This document shows positions 42,977-52,360 of a stretch of 64,000 bases of DNA, in pieces. The stretch lies in assembly GCF_020687165.1 (NCBI RefSeq), contig NZ_JAJEQC010000006.1; one strand, written 5' to 3'. Position 1 is the stretch's first letter. Each line of letters begins with the position of its first letter. Under the pieces are notes generated by a model. It was not told the origin of the DNA. It saw nothing but the letters and a program-made list of their open reading frames with translations, and ran no database searches. The stretch is from Hominenteromicrobium mulieris (GTDB lineage Bacteria > Bacillota > Clostridia > Oscillospirales > Acutalibacteraceae). The translations under genes and the position numbers were made by a program.

Positions 42977-44875
42977 TTAGCTTTCACCGTTCTCCGTTTT
43001 TTCGCGGTGGATGCGCAGCAAAGTGAAGCCGAACGGCGGCAGCTTGAAATCGCCGCCTGCGGGGTTCGGGTACGGTGCGCCGAAAATAAACTCTGCATTG
43101 TCAAGATGCAGCCCCGGAATGACCGCGTTTTCCATGCTGCGGTTCACGGCAACGAACAGCGCGTCCTCGCCGCCTTCCGTTTCTACATAGCGCTCAAACG
43201 AAAGCACATTGTCGTGTGCATAAACACTGCGCAGGCCGCCGTCCTTTAAAATGTCGCCGTGCTCCTGCCGCAGCAGGCCGAGGTAGCGGTACCATGCGAT
43301 AAGGTCTTCATCCTCGTGTCCCCACGGGTAGCATGCGCGGTTGAACGGGTCGCGGTAGCCCTCCATACCGGCTTCGTCGCCGTAGTAGATGCACGGCACG
43401 CCCGGCAGCATAAACTGCAACAACGCGGCAAGGCGTATGCGCTCAAGGCCGGTTTCGCGCTGCTCCGGGGAGAGCGTGTGCGCGCTTTGCCACTCGCGGC
43501 CGCGGCTGCCCGCCGGTTCTCCGCCGAGCACCGTCAAAGCGCGCTCCGTATCGTGCGTGCCGATGTGGTTCATCAGAATGCGTAAGACCTGCGGCGGGTA
43601 GTTTTCCACGATGGTCTCAATGCGATCCATAATGAGCGACGCATGCTCACCGAGCAGAAACCCGAGGATTGCATCGCGAAACGGGTAGTTCATCACGCTG
43701 TCCAGCTGCCCGCCCAGCAGATACCGGCGGTGCACGCCGTAAGCCGTTTTGTTGGAGGCGTCTTCCCACACTTCGCCGAGCACCATGGCGTTTTCATCCT
43801 GCGCTTTCGCGGCGCGGTTCAGGCGGTCAATAAAGCCGTCCGGCAGTTCGTCGGCAACGTCCAAGCGCCAGCCGGAAGCACCGGCCTCAAGCCAATGCCG
43901 GATGATGCCGTCTTCACCGTTGATATAGTTGTCATACGCGGGATTTTCCTCGCGCACATTCGGCAGCGTGATGAAATTCCACCAACATTCGTAGTCGTTC
44001 GGCCAGCTCCGAAAGCTGTACCACGGGTAATACGGGGAAGACTGCGAGCGGTACGCACCGCCGTCGCCGTAGCGGCCCTCGCGGTTAAAATAAATGCTGT
44101 CGCTGCCCGTGTGGTTGAAAACGCCGTCGAGCAAAACGTGAATGTTGCGCTCTTTCGCCGCCGCGCACAGCGAGCGGAAGTCTTCCTCATCGCCGAGCAG
44201 CGGGTCAATTTTCTCATAGTTCGCCGTGTCGTAACGGTGGTTGGAGTGCGATTCAAAAATGGGGTTCAGATAAATGCAGGTCACGCCGAGAGACGCTAAA
44301 TAATCGAGTTTTTCCTCGATGCCCTTTAAGTCACCGCCGAAAAAATCCGAGTTTGTCACAATGCCCTGTGCGTTCGGCTTCCAGTCCGGCTGGTCAAGCC
44401 AGTTTTCATGCAGCGTGCGGTCTGCCGGAACGTTTTCTTTCGCTTTGCCGGAGGACGCAAAACGGTCCGGGAAGATTTGATACAAAATGCCGCCCGCAAG
44501 CCAGTCCGGCGTTTTATATGCACCGTCGTACACGGTCAGCTGCCAGTCTTCACGTGCACCGGCGCGCGCCTCGCCGCCGAGGTCCTTTTTAAGGACAGAG
44601 CGCCCACGCGATGTGCGCAGCTCAAAATGATAGAAGTAAAGCCCCGTTTTCTGCGGCGTAAAGTGGCACTCCCACCACTCATAGTCATTGCCGTTCATGC
44701 CGCACCAGAACATATCAAGGCACTCAATGCGGTTATCCGGGTGCTGCACCAAAAGGTAGGAGGCAGAGCACTGCATGTCGCGCGGCAGCGTAATTTTAAA
44801 GTGCACACGCGTGCCGTCTGCCACAGCGCCCAGCGGGCTGCGGTGTATGGAATTTCTGGAATTAAATAGCGTCAT
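42977..44875 (-). CDS. GH13 alpha-glycosidase (neopullulanase / maltogenic amylase-like)
   Basis: Hydrolyses alpha-glucan oligosaccharides, probably in the cytoplasm, because no signal peptide is seen. The 632-residue protein has an N-terminal beta domain of about 130 residues, then the GH13 barrel: YQIFPDRF, DGVFNHTG, GWRLDVADE (nucleophile Asp), LGEVWED (acid/base Glu) and IGTHDTERA (third Asp). The N-domain and these motifs fit the neopullulanase/cyclomaltodextrinase group. AGGAGAG lies before the ATG at 44875. The phosphorylase gene upstream on the same strand suggests that both degrade glycogen or maltodextrin. Confidence 0.9.
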   Translation of the reverse strand: MTLFNSRNSIHRSPLGAVADGTRVHFKITLPRDMQCSASYLLVQHPDNRIECLDMFWCGMNGNDYEWWECHFTPQKTGLYFYHFELRTSRGRSVLKKDLGGEARAGAREDWQLTVYDGAYKTPDWLAGGILYQIFPDRFASSGKAKENVPADRTLHENWLDQPDWKPNAQGIVTNSDFFGGDLKGIEEKLDYLASLGVTCIYLNPIFESHSNHRYDTANYEKIDPLLGDEEDFRSLCAAAKERNIHVLLDGVFNHTGSDSIYFNREGRYGDGGAYRSQSSPYYPWYSFRSWPNDYECWWNFITLPNVREENPAYDNYINGEDGIIRHWLEAGASGWRLDVADELPDGFIDRLNRAAKAQDENAMVLGEVWEDASNKTAYGVHRRYLLGGQLDSVMNYPFRDAILGFLLGEHASLIMDRIETIVENYPPQVLRILMNHIGTHDTERALTVLGGEPAGSRGREWQSAHTLSPEQRETGLERIRLAALLQFMLPGVPCIYYGDEAGMEGYRDPFNRACYPWGHEDEDLIAWYRYLGLLRQEHGDILKDGGLRSVYAHDNVLSFERYVETEGGEDALFVAVNRSMENAVIPGLHLDNAEFIFGAPYPNPAGGDFKLPPFGFTLLRIHREKTENGES

Positions 44876-44893
44876 CGGTAAACTCTCCTGCAT

Positions 44894-44930
44894 GAAGAAG
44901 CAGGGCACTACGACCGCAGCGCCCTGCTTT
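44894..44930 (-). terminator. Terminator-like hairpin after glgP
   Basis: On the minus strand GCAGGGC and GCCCTGC pair around a 14-base loop, and TTCTTCAT follows. The weak T run may let some transcription through into the GH13 gene, whose ribosome site overlaps the downstream flank. Confidence 0.55.
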
Positions 44931-44950
44931 TTACATAAACTTACGTGATA

Positions 44951-47380
44951 TTACTTCTTTTTCGTCTCGGCTTTCGTCTCGACCGGCTTTGCGAGCCAAA
45001 TGGTGTTCGCATAATCGCGGATGGCGCGGTCGGCAGCGAAAATACCTGCCTTTGCGGTGTTGACAAGGGACATAGAGTTCCACTTGGTCTGGTCCTTATA
45101 AAGCTGTTCGGCTTTCTGCTGTGCATGGCTGTAAGAAGCAAAGTCTGCAAGCGCCATGTACTGGTCAACGTTGAGGAGTGCCTGGTGCAGGTTCTGGAAC
45201 GTCTTGCCGTTAAAGCCCTGGCCGAGAGCATCCATCGCCTTGCGAATGATGTCGTTGTGCTCGTACTGGTTTCTCGGGTTGTAGCCGGAAGCGCGCAGGC
45301 TGTTGACCTCGGGCGTCGTCATGCCGAAGAGGATGATGTTGTCGTCGCCCACTGCGTCGTGAATTTCCACGTTCGCGCCGTCCAGTGTGCCGAGGGTGAT
45401 GGCGCCGTTGATCATAAACTTCATGTTGGAGGTGCCGGAAGCCTCTGTACCCGCAAGGGAGATCTGTTCGCTGATCTCTGCCGCCGGGGTGAGCAGCTCT
45501 GCCCAGGATACGCAGTAGTTTTCAACGAAGATGACGCGCAGCTTCTGGTTGACGCGCGGGTCGTTGTTGATGGTATCGGCAAGGCAGACGATGAACTGGA
45601 GAATTTCCTTTGCGAAATAGTAGCCCGGGGCTGCCTTTGCGCCGAAGAAGAACGTGTGCGGGGTATAATCCGCGTTCGGGTTTTCGAGCAACCACTGGTA
45701 TACGGAGAGAATATGCAGCGCATTCATGTGCTGGCGCTTGTACTCGTGCAGACGCTTGACCTGTACGTCGAAAATGCTGTTCGGGTCAACGATCTGGCCC
45801 TGCGTGCGCTTAACGTGCTCGGCAAGGCGCTGCTTGTTGTGCAGCTTGATCTCGGCAAGCTTCTTCTGCACGGAGGTATCGTCCTTATACTTCATCAGCT
45901 TCTCAAGCTGAGCAGCATCGTGGATGAAGCCGTCGCCTGTCAACTCGGTGATAAGGGAAGCAAGCTCCGGGTTCGACTGGTTCAGCCAGCGGCGATGTGC
46001 AATGCCGTTTGTGACGTTCTTAAATTTATTCGGCCACTCGGTGTAGAAGTCGTGGAACACGCTGTCCTTCAAAATTTCGCTGTGCAGCGCGGAAACGCCG
46101 TTCGTGCTGTGTGTTGCGTATACGGCAAGGTTTGCCATGCGCACATAGCCGTCGTTCAGCGGGGCCATGCGCCAGATCTTGCCTTCGTCCACGCCCTTTG
46201 CACGCATCTCAATCCAGAAGCGGCGATTGATCTCTTCTACAATCTGGTAAATACGCGGCAGACGGGATTTGAACAGGTCTGCGCTCCAGCACTCAAGCGC
46301 CTCGCTCATAACGGTGTGGTTCGTGTACGCAATGGTGCGGGTCACAATATCCCAAGCTGCGTCCCACTCGTAGCCGCATTCGTCGAGCATGATGCGCATG
46401 AGCTCCGGGATAGCGAGCACGGGGTGCGTGTCATTGAGGTGGATCGCCGCAAGCTTCGGCAGATCATCAAGGGAGCTATGCGTGTACAGGTGGCGGCGTA
46501 CGATGTCCTGTACGGAGGCGGAAACGAGGAAGTACTGCTGTGCAAGGCGCAGGCTCTTGCCCTCGTAGTGGTTGTCTTCCGGATAGAGGACCTTTGTGAT
46601 GGTCTCTGCCATAGCTTTTTGCTCCATAGCGCGCATATAGTTGCCGCTGTTGAAGAGCTTCATATCAAATTCGTTGGCTTCCGCACGCCAGATGCGCAGC
46701 ACAGAAATGCCCTTGCCGTCCATGCCGGAAACATACAAATCGTACGGGATCGCCATAACGGGGTTATAGTTCTTATGACGTACGGAATGGTAGTGGTCAT
46801 GCCACTGCTCTTCAATGTAGCCGTCGAAGTGCACCTCAATGGCGCTTTCGTCGACCTTCTGCATCCAGACCTCGCCGCCCGGAAGCCAGAAGTCCGGCAG
46901 CTCCGTCTGCCAACCCTCAACGAGCTTCTGGCGGAAAATACCGTATTCATAGCGCAGGGAATAGCCCATGGCCGGGTAGCCCTGTGTTGCAAGGCCGTCA
47001 AGGAAGCAGGCGGCAAGACGGCCGAGGCCGCCGTTGCCAAGGCCGGCGTCCGGCTCCTGTTCGTAAAGGTTATCGAGCTTTACGCCCATTTCGGAAAGTG
47101 CTTTGCGGAAGCTGTCCTCGAGACCGAGGTTAAACAGGTTGTTCTTCAGGGAGCGGCCCAGCAGGAACTCCATGCACAGGTAGTAGATTTGCTTTGTCTC
47201 CTGCTTTTCAGCTTCGTGTACAAATTCGTCGCGGCCGCGAACGAGCAGGTCGCGCACCACAAGTGCGGATGCTTTGTAGAATTCATCGTCGGAAGCGTTC
47301 TTTGCGGAAACGCCGTAAATGTGCGAGAGCTTCTCACGGATTGCGCTCTGGACCTGCGCGGGGGTCATCTTGTAATTCAT
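44951..47380 (-). CDS. glgP: Glycogen/maltodextrin phosphorylase
   Basis: PLP-dependent phosphorolysis of alpha-1,4-glucans to glucose-1-phosphate. The 809-residue protein is full length for family GT35. It shows GNGGLGRLAACFLDGLA near residue 110, and the PLP lysine within EASGTSNMKFMINGAITLGTLDGANVE near residue 650. PHTFFFGAKAAPGY is the phosphate and PLP neighbourhood. An AGGAC site lies before the ATG. A near-consensus promoter stands 100 bases upstream. The GH13 gene lies downstream on the same strand. Confidence 0.96.
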   Translation of the reverse strand: MNYKMTPAQVQSAIREKLSHIYGVSAKNASDDEFYKASALVVRDLLVRGRDEFVHEAEKQETKQIYYLCMEFLLGRSLKNNLFNLGLEDSFRKALSEMGVKLDNLYEQEPDAGLGNGGLGRLAACFLDGLATQGYPAMGYSLRYEYGIFRQKLVEGWQTELPDFWLPGGEVWMQKVDESAIEVHFDGYIEEQWHDHYHSVRHKNYNPVMAIPYDLYVSGMDGKGISVLRIWRAEANEFDMKLFNSGNYMRAMEQKAMAETITKVLYPEDNHYEGKSLRLAQQYFLVSASVQDIVRRHLYTHSSLDDLPKLAAIHLNDTHPVLAIPELMRIMLDECGYEWDAAWDIVTRTIAYTNHTVMSEALECWSADLFKSRLPRIYQIVEEINRRFWIEMRAKGVDEGKIWRMAPLNDGYVRMANLAVYATHSTNGVSALHSEILKDSVFHDFYTEWPNKFKNVTNGIAHRRWLNQSNPELASLITELTGDGFIHDAAQLEKLMKYKDDTSVQKKLAEIKLHNKQRLAEHVKRTQGQIVDPNSIFDVQVKRLHEYKRQHMNALHILSVYQWLLENPNADYTPHTFFFGAKAAPGYYFAKEILQFIVCLADTINNDPRVNQKLRVIFVENYCVSWAELLTPAAEISEQISLAGTEASGTSNMKFMINGAITLGTLDGANVEIHDAVGDDNIILFGMTTPEVNSLRASGYNPRNQYEHNDIIRKAMDALGQGFNGKTFQNLHQALLNVDQYMALADFASYSHAQQKAEQLYKDQTKWNSMSLVNTAKAGIFAADRAIRDYANTIWLAKPVETKAETKKK

Positions 47381-47479
47381 TCTTTGTCCTCCATGTGTTA
47401 TGCGTGAAAAACACGCCAGATTTGTGTTATATGCACAAAATTAAATGCGTTTTGATTAAAAAACAAATGGTTTATACCC

Positions 47480-47508
47480 ATTATATACTAAAATCATGAA
47501 AAATTCAA
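47480..47508 (-). promoter_or_regulatory. Promoter of glgP
   Basis: On the minus strand TTGAAT (47508-47503), 17 bases, TATAAT (47485-47480). Close to the vegetative consensus. Confidence 0.7.
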
Positions 47509-47742
47509 GACCAATAGCGGGCGGATAAGCAGAAATTAAAGCTGTGGCTTTGTATAGTTTCGACAGAAAATATCGGCTTTCGGTATAAACCGGCTGAAAA
47601 CCGCAGTGCGCCTGCCTTTTTTCGACCTTACACATACCGTATACTATTATATAGGGGAAAACAGCGGGTTACAAGTACATTTGTGTAAAATCTGTGCAGA
47701 TTTTGCAGAAAACCGCCGAAACGCCCGTTTTGCGCGCTTTTT

Positions 47743-47771
47743 TTGACAAGGCGGGGCTTTTGGTATATAAT
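47743..47771 (+). promoter_or_regulatory. Consensus promoter of zapA
   Basis: Perfect TTGACA (47743-47748), 17 bases and perfect TATAAT (47766-47771), about 50 bases before the ATG. It is one of the two strongest promoters by sequence in the window, the other being before nrdD. Confidence 0.85.
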
Positions 47772-47824
47772 GCAGAACAGAGTATAACCTGCGTAAAATC
47801 GGCGCGGGGAAAGGAATCTGTGCA

Positions 47825-48382
47825 ATGGAAAAAACGAGATTCAAACTGAATATCTGCGGCGTGGACGTCACCGTTTCCGGCGATGTGGACCGCGACGGTG
47901 CAGAAGCCATCGCAGAGCGTGTGCGCGTGCGTATGGAAGAGGTTTTAAACAACGCCTACGGCGCGACCATAGAGAAAGCGGCGGTCATTGCGGCCATGAA
48001 CCTGAGCGAGGAGCTTTCCCGCACGGAGGCCGCTTTGAATCAGGCCCGCGAGGAAGCGAATGCCCTGCGCACAAAGACAAAGGAATTTGCCGGTGCGGAC
48101 GGCCTGAAGGCCCGCCTTTCCGAAGCGGAAATGAAGCTCGGCGTTTTGCAGGAAAAGCTGCGCCTTGCCGAAAACCGCGCCGAAGCTGCGGAAAAGGAAG
48201 CGGAAAAAGCGAAAGCCGCTGCCCAAAACGCAGCGCACACGGCAGCTGCAGAACCGCTCGACCTGCCGCCCATCGACCTGCGCAACCCCATGCTGCCCGA
48301 TTACGGCGACGAAACGGGTCTTGTGAGCTTTTTCGAAAAGGCAGACGTAAAGGAGACCGCGCGTGAAGACGAAGAAGATTGA
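47825..48382 (+). CDS. zapA: Cell division protein ZapA, long form
   Basis: Binds and bundles FtsZ at midcell. Residues 1-95 fit ZapA: FKLNICGVDVTVSGD, then a helix through AAVIAAMNLSEEL. The usual protein is 85-110 residues. This one has 185, with a long Ala/Glu/Lys coiled coil (about 65-145) and an acidic tail (ETAREDEED). An AAAGGA site lies before the ATG. The U32 peptidase gene overlaps its end by 20 bases, a pairing often seen in Firmicutes. Confidence 0.85.
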   Translation: MEKTRFKLNICGVDVTVSGDVDRDGAEAIAERVRVRMEEVLNNAYGATIEKAAVIAAMNLSEELSRTEAALNQAREEANALRTKTKEFAGADGLKARLSEAEMKLGVLQEKLRLAENRAEAAEKEAEKAKAAAQNAAHTAAAEPLDLPPIDLRNPMLPDYGDETGLVSFFEKADVKETAREDEED

Positions 48383-50444
48383 GGTGCTCGCGCCCGCCGG
48401 TAATCCCGCGGCCCTGAAAGCGGCGGTGTTCGCCGGTGCGGATGCCGTGTACATGGGCGGCTCGCTGTTTTCCGCCAGGGCATCGGCGGTGAATTTTTCG
48501 CGTGAAGAAATGCGGGAAGCGGTGCTTTTTGCCCGCGAGCGCAATGTGCGCGTGTACGTCACGGTTAACACGCTTTTAAAAGATGACGAACTTCCCGAAG
48601 CGCTCGATTTCTGCAAGTTTCTGTGTTCTGTTCCCGTAGACGGCATTTTGATCCAGGACATGGGCCTGTTTAATATTCTGCGCGAAGCCTGCCCCGAGAT
48701 GCCTTTGCACGCCTCTACCCAGATGAGCCTGCACACGCCCGGCGGCGCGGCCTTATTAAAAGAACTCGGTGCGTCCCGCGTTGTTTTGGCGCGTGAGATG
48801 TCTTTGAAAGAAATCGAAGAAGTCTCCAAAAAGACCGATGTGGAGCTTGAAGCTTTCGTGCACGGCGCGCTGTGCATGTCGCTTTCCGGCCAGTGCTATT
48901 TCAGCGCCATGCTCGGCGGCCGCAGCGGCAACCGTGGGCGCTGTGCTCAAACCTGCCGTCTGCCGTTTGCCGCGCCCGGTGGCACGGGGCACGACCTCAG
49001 TTTAAAGGACATGTCGTTCATCAACCACATCGAAACGCTGCATAACGCCGGCGTATGTTCCGCAAAGATCGAGGGTCGCATGAAGCGGCCGGAATACGTG
49101 GCGGCGGCAGTCGCGGCGTGCCGAAAAGCGGCAGACGGCGAGTCTGTGCCGGAAAACCTGCTCGAACATTTAAACGCGGTGTTCTCGCGCTCCGGCTTTA
49201 CGGATGGCTATCTGTCCGCCCACAGAGGACGCGTTATGTTCGGCACCCGCACAAAGGAAGACGTGGAGAGCGCAAATTCCGCCGTGTTCGCGCAGCTGCA
49301 TACTTTATATAAAAACGAAGCGCAGCGTGTGCCGGTGACATTCACATTAAGCGCCTTTGCGGGCAAAAACCCGCGCGTCACAGTCTCGGACGGCGAAAAC
49401 GAAGCGGTCGTCACGGCAGAAGACTGCGTATGCGAAACGGCGCAGAAGCTGCCTGTCAACACCGAACGCTGGGAGCAGCAGTTAAGAAAAACCGGCGGCA
49501 CGCCGTATTTGTGCAAAGCGGTGCAGATCGACACCGATGAAAAAACCGCATTGCCCATTTCCGTTTTGAATGGTCTGCGCCGTGAAGCGCTGGAAAAGCT
49601 CGGCGAACAGCGCCGCGAAAAGCCCGCCGTATCGTTTAAAGCTATTCCGCTCGATACGCGTACACATGGTGAAAGCGGACGGCCTAAACTCCGTGCGTTC
49701 TTCAAAGACTGTGCGCAGGTGCCGGAAAATATTTCCATGCTGGAAGCGGTCATTCTGCCGCTCGATGCCGACGAAGCGACGCGCACGCGCTGCAAAAACG
49801 CGGGTATCAGCGTGATCCTCGCTCTGCCGCGTGCACTGTGGGGCATTGAAAACGTAGTGCGCGCACGCATGAAAGCGTGCAAAGCCATGGGCTATACGCA
49901 CTTTTATTGCGGCAATCTCGGTGCGCTCGCCCTGTGCAAGGAACTTGGTGTGTCCGCGCACGGCGGATTTTCGCTCAATGTATTCAATACGGAATGCCTG
50001 CGCTTTTTTGAAGAATTCGGCTTAGACGATACCGAGCTTTCGTTTGAACTGACCGGCGACGAAATTCGCGGTCTCGGCGGCGAGCTGCCGCGCGGAATTT
50101 TGCTCTACGGCCGTCAGCCCCTGATGCTCACGCGCAACTGCCCGCTTGCAAATTCGCCGAAGGGCTGCTTAAACTGCAAGCATGCGGGCAAAATCCGTGA
50201 CCGCAAGGGCGTGGAGTTTCCCGTGCACTGCACGCGTTTTGAGGGTAAAACCGTGTATTCCGAGGTCTTTAACAGCGTGCCGCTCGTGCTCTTTGACCGC
50301 CCCGTTTCAAATGTCGATTTCGGTGTTTTGCGCTTCTCTGTGGAAAACGCCGTGGAAACGCAGGCGATTTTAGACGCTGTCGTTCGTCATGAAAAGCCGC
50401 ATTCCGACTGCACCCGAGGACTTTTCCTCCGCGGTGTGCTTTGA
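48363..50444 (+). CDS. U32-family peptidase with DUF3656-type C-terminal region
   Basis: A 693-residue protein of the collagenase-like U32 family. EVLAPAGNPAALKAAVFAGADAVYMGG opens the barrel. The family signature region reads ELEAFVHGALCMSLSGQCYFSAMLGGRSGNRGRCAQTCRLPF. A C-terminal half with DUF3656 character ends in a Cys cluster (NCPL...GCLNCKHAG) that could bind iron-sulfur, as in RlhA/YegQ-like tRNA or rRNA hydroxylation proteins. The biochemical role is therefore open: protease or RNA-modification factor. It starts with GTG at 48363, with AAGGAG upstream, inside the zapA end. Confidence 0.85.
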   Translation: MKTKKIEVLAPAGNPAALKAAVFAGADAVYMGGSLFSARASAVNFSREEMREAVLFARERNVRVYVTVNTLLKDDELPEALDFCKFLCSVPVDGILIQDMGLFNILREACPEMPLHASTQMSLHTPGGAALLKELGASRVVLAREMSLKEIEEVSKKTDVELEAFVHGALCMSLSGQCYFSAMLGGRSGNRGRCAQTCRLPFAAPGGTGHDLSLKDMSFINHIETLHNAGVCSAKIEGRMKRPEYVAAAVAACRKAADGESVPENLLEHLNAVFSRSGFTDGYLSAHRGRVMFGTRTKEDVESANSAVFAQLHTLYKNEAQRVPVTFTLSAFAGKNPRVTVSDGENEAVVTAEDCVCETAQKLPVNTERWEQQLRKTGGTPYLCKAVQIDTDEKTALPISVLNGLRREALEKLGEQRREKPAVSFKAIPLDTRTHGESGRPKLRAFFKDCAQVPENISMLEAVILPLDADEATRTRCKNAGISVILALPRALWGIENVVRARMKACKAMGYTHFYCGNLGALALCKELGVSAHGGFSLNVFNTECLRFFEEFGLDDTELSFELTGDEIRGLGGELPRGILLYGRQPLMLTRNCPLANSPKGCLNCKHAGKIRDRKGVEFPVHCTRFEGKTVYSEVFNSVPLVLFDRPVSNVDFGVLRFSVENAVETQAILDAVVRHEKPHSDCTRGLFLRGVL

Positions 50445-50445
50445 T

Positions 50446-50565
50446 TGTGGAAAACTCGGTGGAAAGTGTTTAGAACTTTCTTTTTGAACAGATTGTGAAC
50501 TCAAAAAAGCCGCAGAAATAAGCCGTTTTTCATTTTCCACAGCGCTGTGGAAACAGTTATCCACA
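50446..50565 (+). promoter_or_regulatory. Cluster of DnaA-box-like sites with a 20-bp palindrome
   Basis: Between the U32 gene and dut are TGTGGAAAA at 50446-50454 (TTTTCCACA in reverse, one mismatch), TTTTCCACA at 50533-50541, TGTGGAAAC at 50546-50554 and a perfect TTATCCACA at 50557-50565. The two central sites form a perfect 20-bp palindrome at 50534-50553 (TTTCCACAGC/GCTGTGGAAA). DnaA clusters of this kind act in gene control or in titrating DnaA. Confidence 0.6.
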
Positions 50566-50637
50566 ATGAGGGAAAACCGGGAAAAAGTGTGAAAAACGGG
50601 AATTTTTGGGATACTGTATATAGACAAGGAGCAAAAA

Positions 50638-51087
50638 ATGGAACAAAATATGGTTTTAAAACTGATGCGTGTGCGCGAAGGTGCGATCATCCCGAAGCAG
50701 GCGACGGCGGGCAGCGCGGGCTATGACCTGTGCGCGTGTATGGACGCCCCGCAGACGATCGAGCCGGGCGAGCGCTGCGTATTTCCGAGTGGACTTGCGG
50801 CGGAGATCCCCGCGGGCACGGCAGGCTTCGTTTTCACTCGCAGCGGTCTCGGCATCAAAAAGGGCATTCATGTCACGAACGGTGTCGGTGTCATCGACAG
50901 CGATTACCGCGGCGAAATCCAGATCGGCCTGCACAATCTCAGCGCGGAGCCGTACACGGTGCAGCCGGGCGAGCGCATCGCGCAAATGATTATTATGCCG
51001 TATTTTGCGCCGGTGATTGAGGAGGTCACATCTCTAACGGAGACTGACCGCGGTGCGGGTGGATTCGGAAGCACGGGGACAAAATAA
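50638..51087 (+). CDS. dut: dUTP diphosphatase
   Basis: Hydrolyses dUTP to dUMP, which keeps uracil out of DNA and feeds dTMP synthesis. The 149-residue trimeric dUTPase has all five motifs: AGSAGYDLCA (1), FTRSGLG (2), GVIDSDYRGEI (3, with catalytic Asp87), GERIAQMII (4) and RGAGGFGSTGTK (5). AAGGAG lies 7 bases before the ATG. It sits right after the DnaA-box cluster. Confidence 0.97.
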   Translation: MEQNMVLKLMRVREGAIIPKQATAGSAGYDLCACMDAPQTIEPGERCVFPSGLAAEIPAGTAGFVFTRSGLGIKKGIHVTNGVGVIDSDYRGEIQIGLHNLSAEPYTVQPGERIAQMIIMPYFAPVIEEVTSLTETDRGAGGFGSTGTK

Positions 51088-51227
51088 ATTTTCAAATTGC
51101 GGCGGTATTCACGATTTTTCGGTTGAAGCTCCGCCGCTGTTTTGTTATACTGAATAAGTATGAGTATCGTGCGCCGCAAAGACGTGCGGCTTGCCAAAGT
51201 TTTACCCGTTTCGGGAGGTCTTATCCT

Positions 51228-52316
51228 ATGGGTTCTCTGCAATCTACGATCATGGCGGGTCTTTCCTCGCTTTTTTCTCTTTTTTCAACATCTATCAAAG
51301 ACATCGGCATCGACCTCGGCACGGCCAACACGCTCGTTTATGTGCGCGGTGAGGGCATCGTGCTGCGCGAGCCGTCCGTGGTGGCGGTGGACGCGAACTC
51401 CAACGAGGTTTTAGCCATCGGCAAAAAGGCCAAAGAAATGCTCGGCCGCACGCCGGAGTCCATCACGGCGGTGCGCCCGTTAAAAGACGGCGTCATTGCG
51501 GATTTTGAGGTGACGGCAGCCATGCTCAAATACTTTGTGCGCAAGGCCATCAAGGCCGGTTCGTTCACGCGTCCGCACATCGTCATCTGCATTCCCTCCG
51601 GCGTTACGGAGGTGGAGCGCCGCGCGGTGGAGGACGCCGCAAAGCAGGCGGGTGCAAGCCGCGTGGAGCTCATTTTGGAGCCGATTGCGGCGGCTATCGG
51701 CGCAGGGCTGCCCACGGGCGAGCCGGTTGCGAGCATGGTTCTGGACATCGGCGGCGGCACAAGCGAAACGGCGGTCATCTCCTACGGCGACCCCATCGTG
51801 GCAGATTCCGTCCGTGTGGCAGGCGATAAATTTGACGCAGCTATCGTTTCGTACTTGCGCAAAAAGTACGGTGTGCTCATCGGCGAGCGCACTGCGGAGG
51901 ACGTGAAATTGCAGATTGGCTCCGCTTACCCGCTTGAGGAACTCGGCAGTGTCTCCATGGAGGTGCGCGGCCGCAGCGCGGCGGACGGCCAGCCGAAAAA
52001 TATTACCGTCACGGCAGAAGACGTGCGCGAGGCGCTTTTGGTGCCGCTGAAAGCTGTGTTCGAGTCCGTACACCGCGTTTTGGAGCGGACCCCACCGGAG
52101 CTTTCCGCAGATCTTTTGGATATGGGTCTCACGCTCACGGGCGGCGGTGCACTGCTGCGTGGCTTAGACCGCTTTTTGCATGAAGCGACGGGCCTGCCCG
52201 TGCAGGTCGCGGAGCGCCCGCTCGACTGCGTAGCCGAGGGTGCAGGCCGCACATTAGAGGGCAAAGCGCATATCCCCGCAAACGCGCGCGGCGCGGTAAA
52301 AGCTGCAGAAAAATAA
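51228..52316 (+). CDS. mreB: Rod shape-determining protein MreB
   Basis: Actin-like filament protein that guides cell-wall synthesis along the sidewall. The 362-residue protein has phosphate-1 loop GIDLGTANTLVY, phosphate-2 loop VLDIGGGTSETAVIS, and adenosine motif TLTGGGALLRGLD. GGGAGG lies 9 bases before the ATG at 51228. The frame is open upstream from 51123, but that part is not MreB-like. It leads mreB-mreC-mreD-pbp2, so the cell is expected to be rod-shaped. Confidence 0.96.
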   Translation: MGSLQSTIMAGLSSLFSLFSTSIKDIGIDLGTANTLVYVRGEGIVLREPSVVAVDANSNEVLAIGKKAKEMLGRTPESITAVRPLKDGVIADFEVTAAMLKYFVRKAIKAGSFTRPHIVICIPSGVTEVERRAVEDAAKQAGASRVELILEPIAAAIGAGLPTGEPVASMVLDIGGGTSETAVISYGDPIVADSVRVAGDKFDAAIVSYLRKKYGVLIGERTAEDVKLQIGSAYPLEELGSVSMEVRGRSAADGQPKNITVTAEDVREALLVPLKAVFESVHRVLERTPPELSADLLDMGLTLTGGGALLRGLDRFLHEATGLPVQVAERPLDCVAEGAGRTLEGKAHIPANARGAVKAAEK

Positions 52317-52360
52317 ATTGAATTTGACTTTAAATAAAAATCGAAAGGCAGGTGCGGCGC

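Larger units (their letters stand above)
47381..47824. other. Divergent intergenic region between glgP and zapA
   Basis: This 444-base gap holds the minus-strand glgP promoter near 47480-47508 and the plus-strand zapA promoter at 47743-47771. The middle part (47510-47735) is unremarkable sequence with no open frame, repeat or RNA fold that I can support. Confidence 0.6.

Noticed and set aside
44945..47407. An 820-codon plus-strand frame opposite glgP.
   Set aside because: glgP is a full-length recognised enzyme on the other strand. The plus frame has no start site or family.
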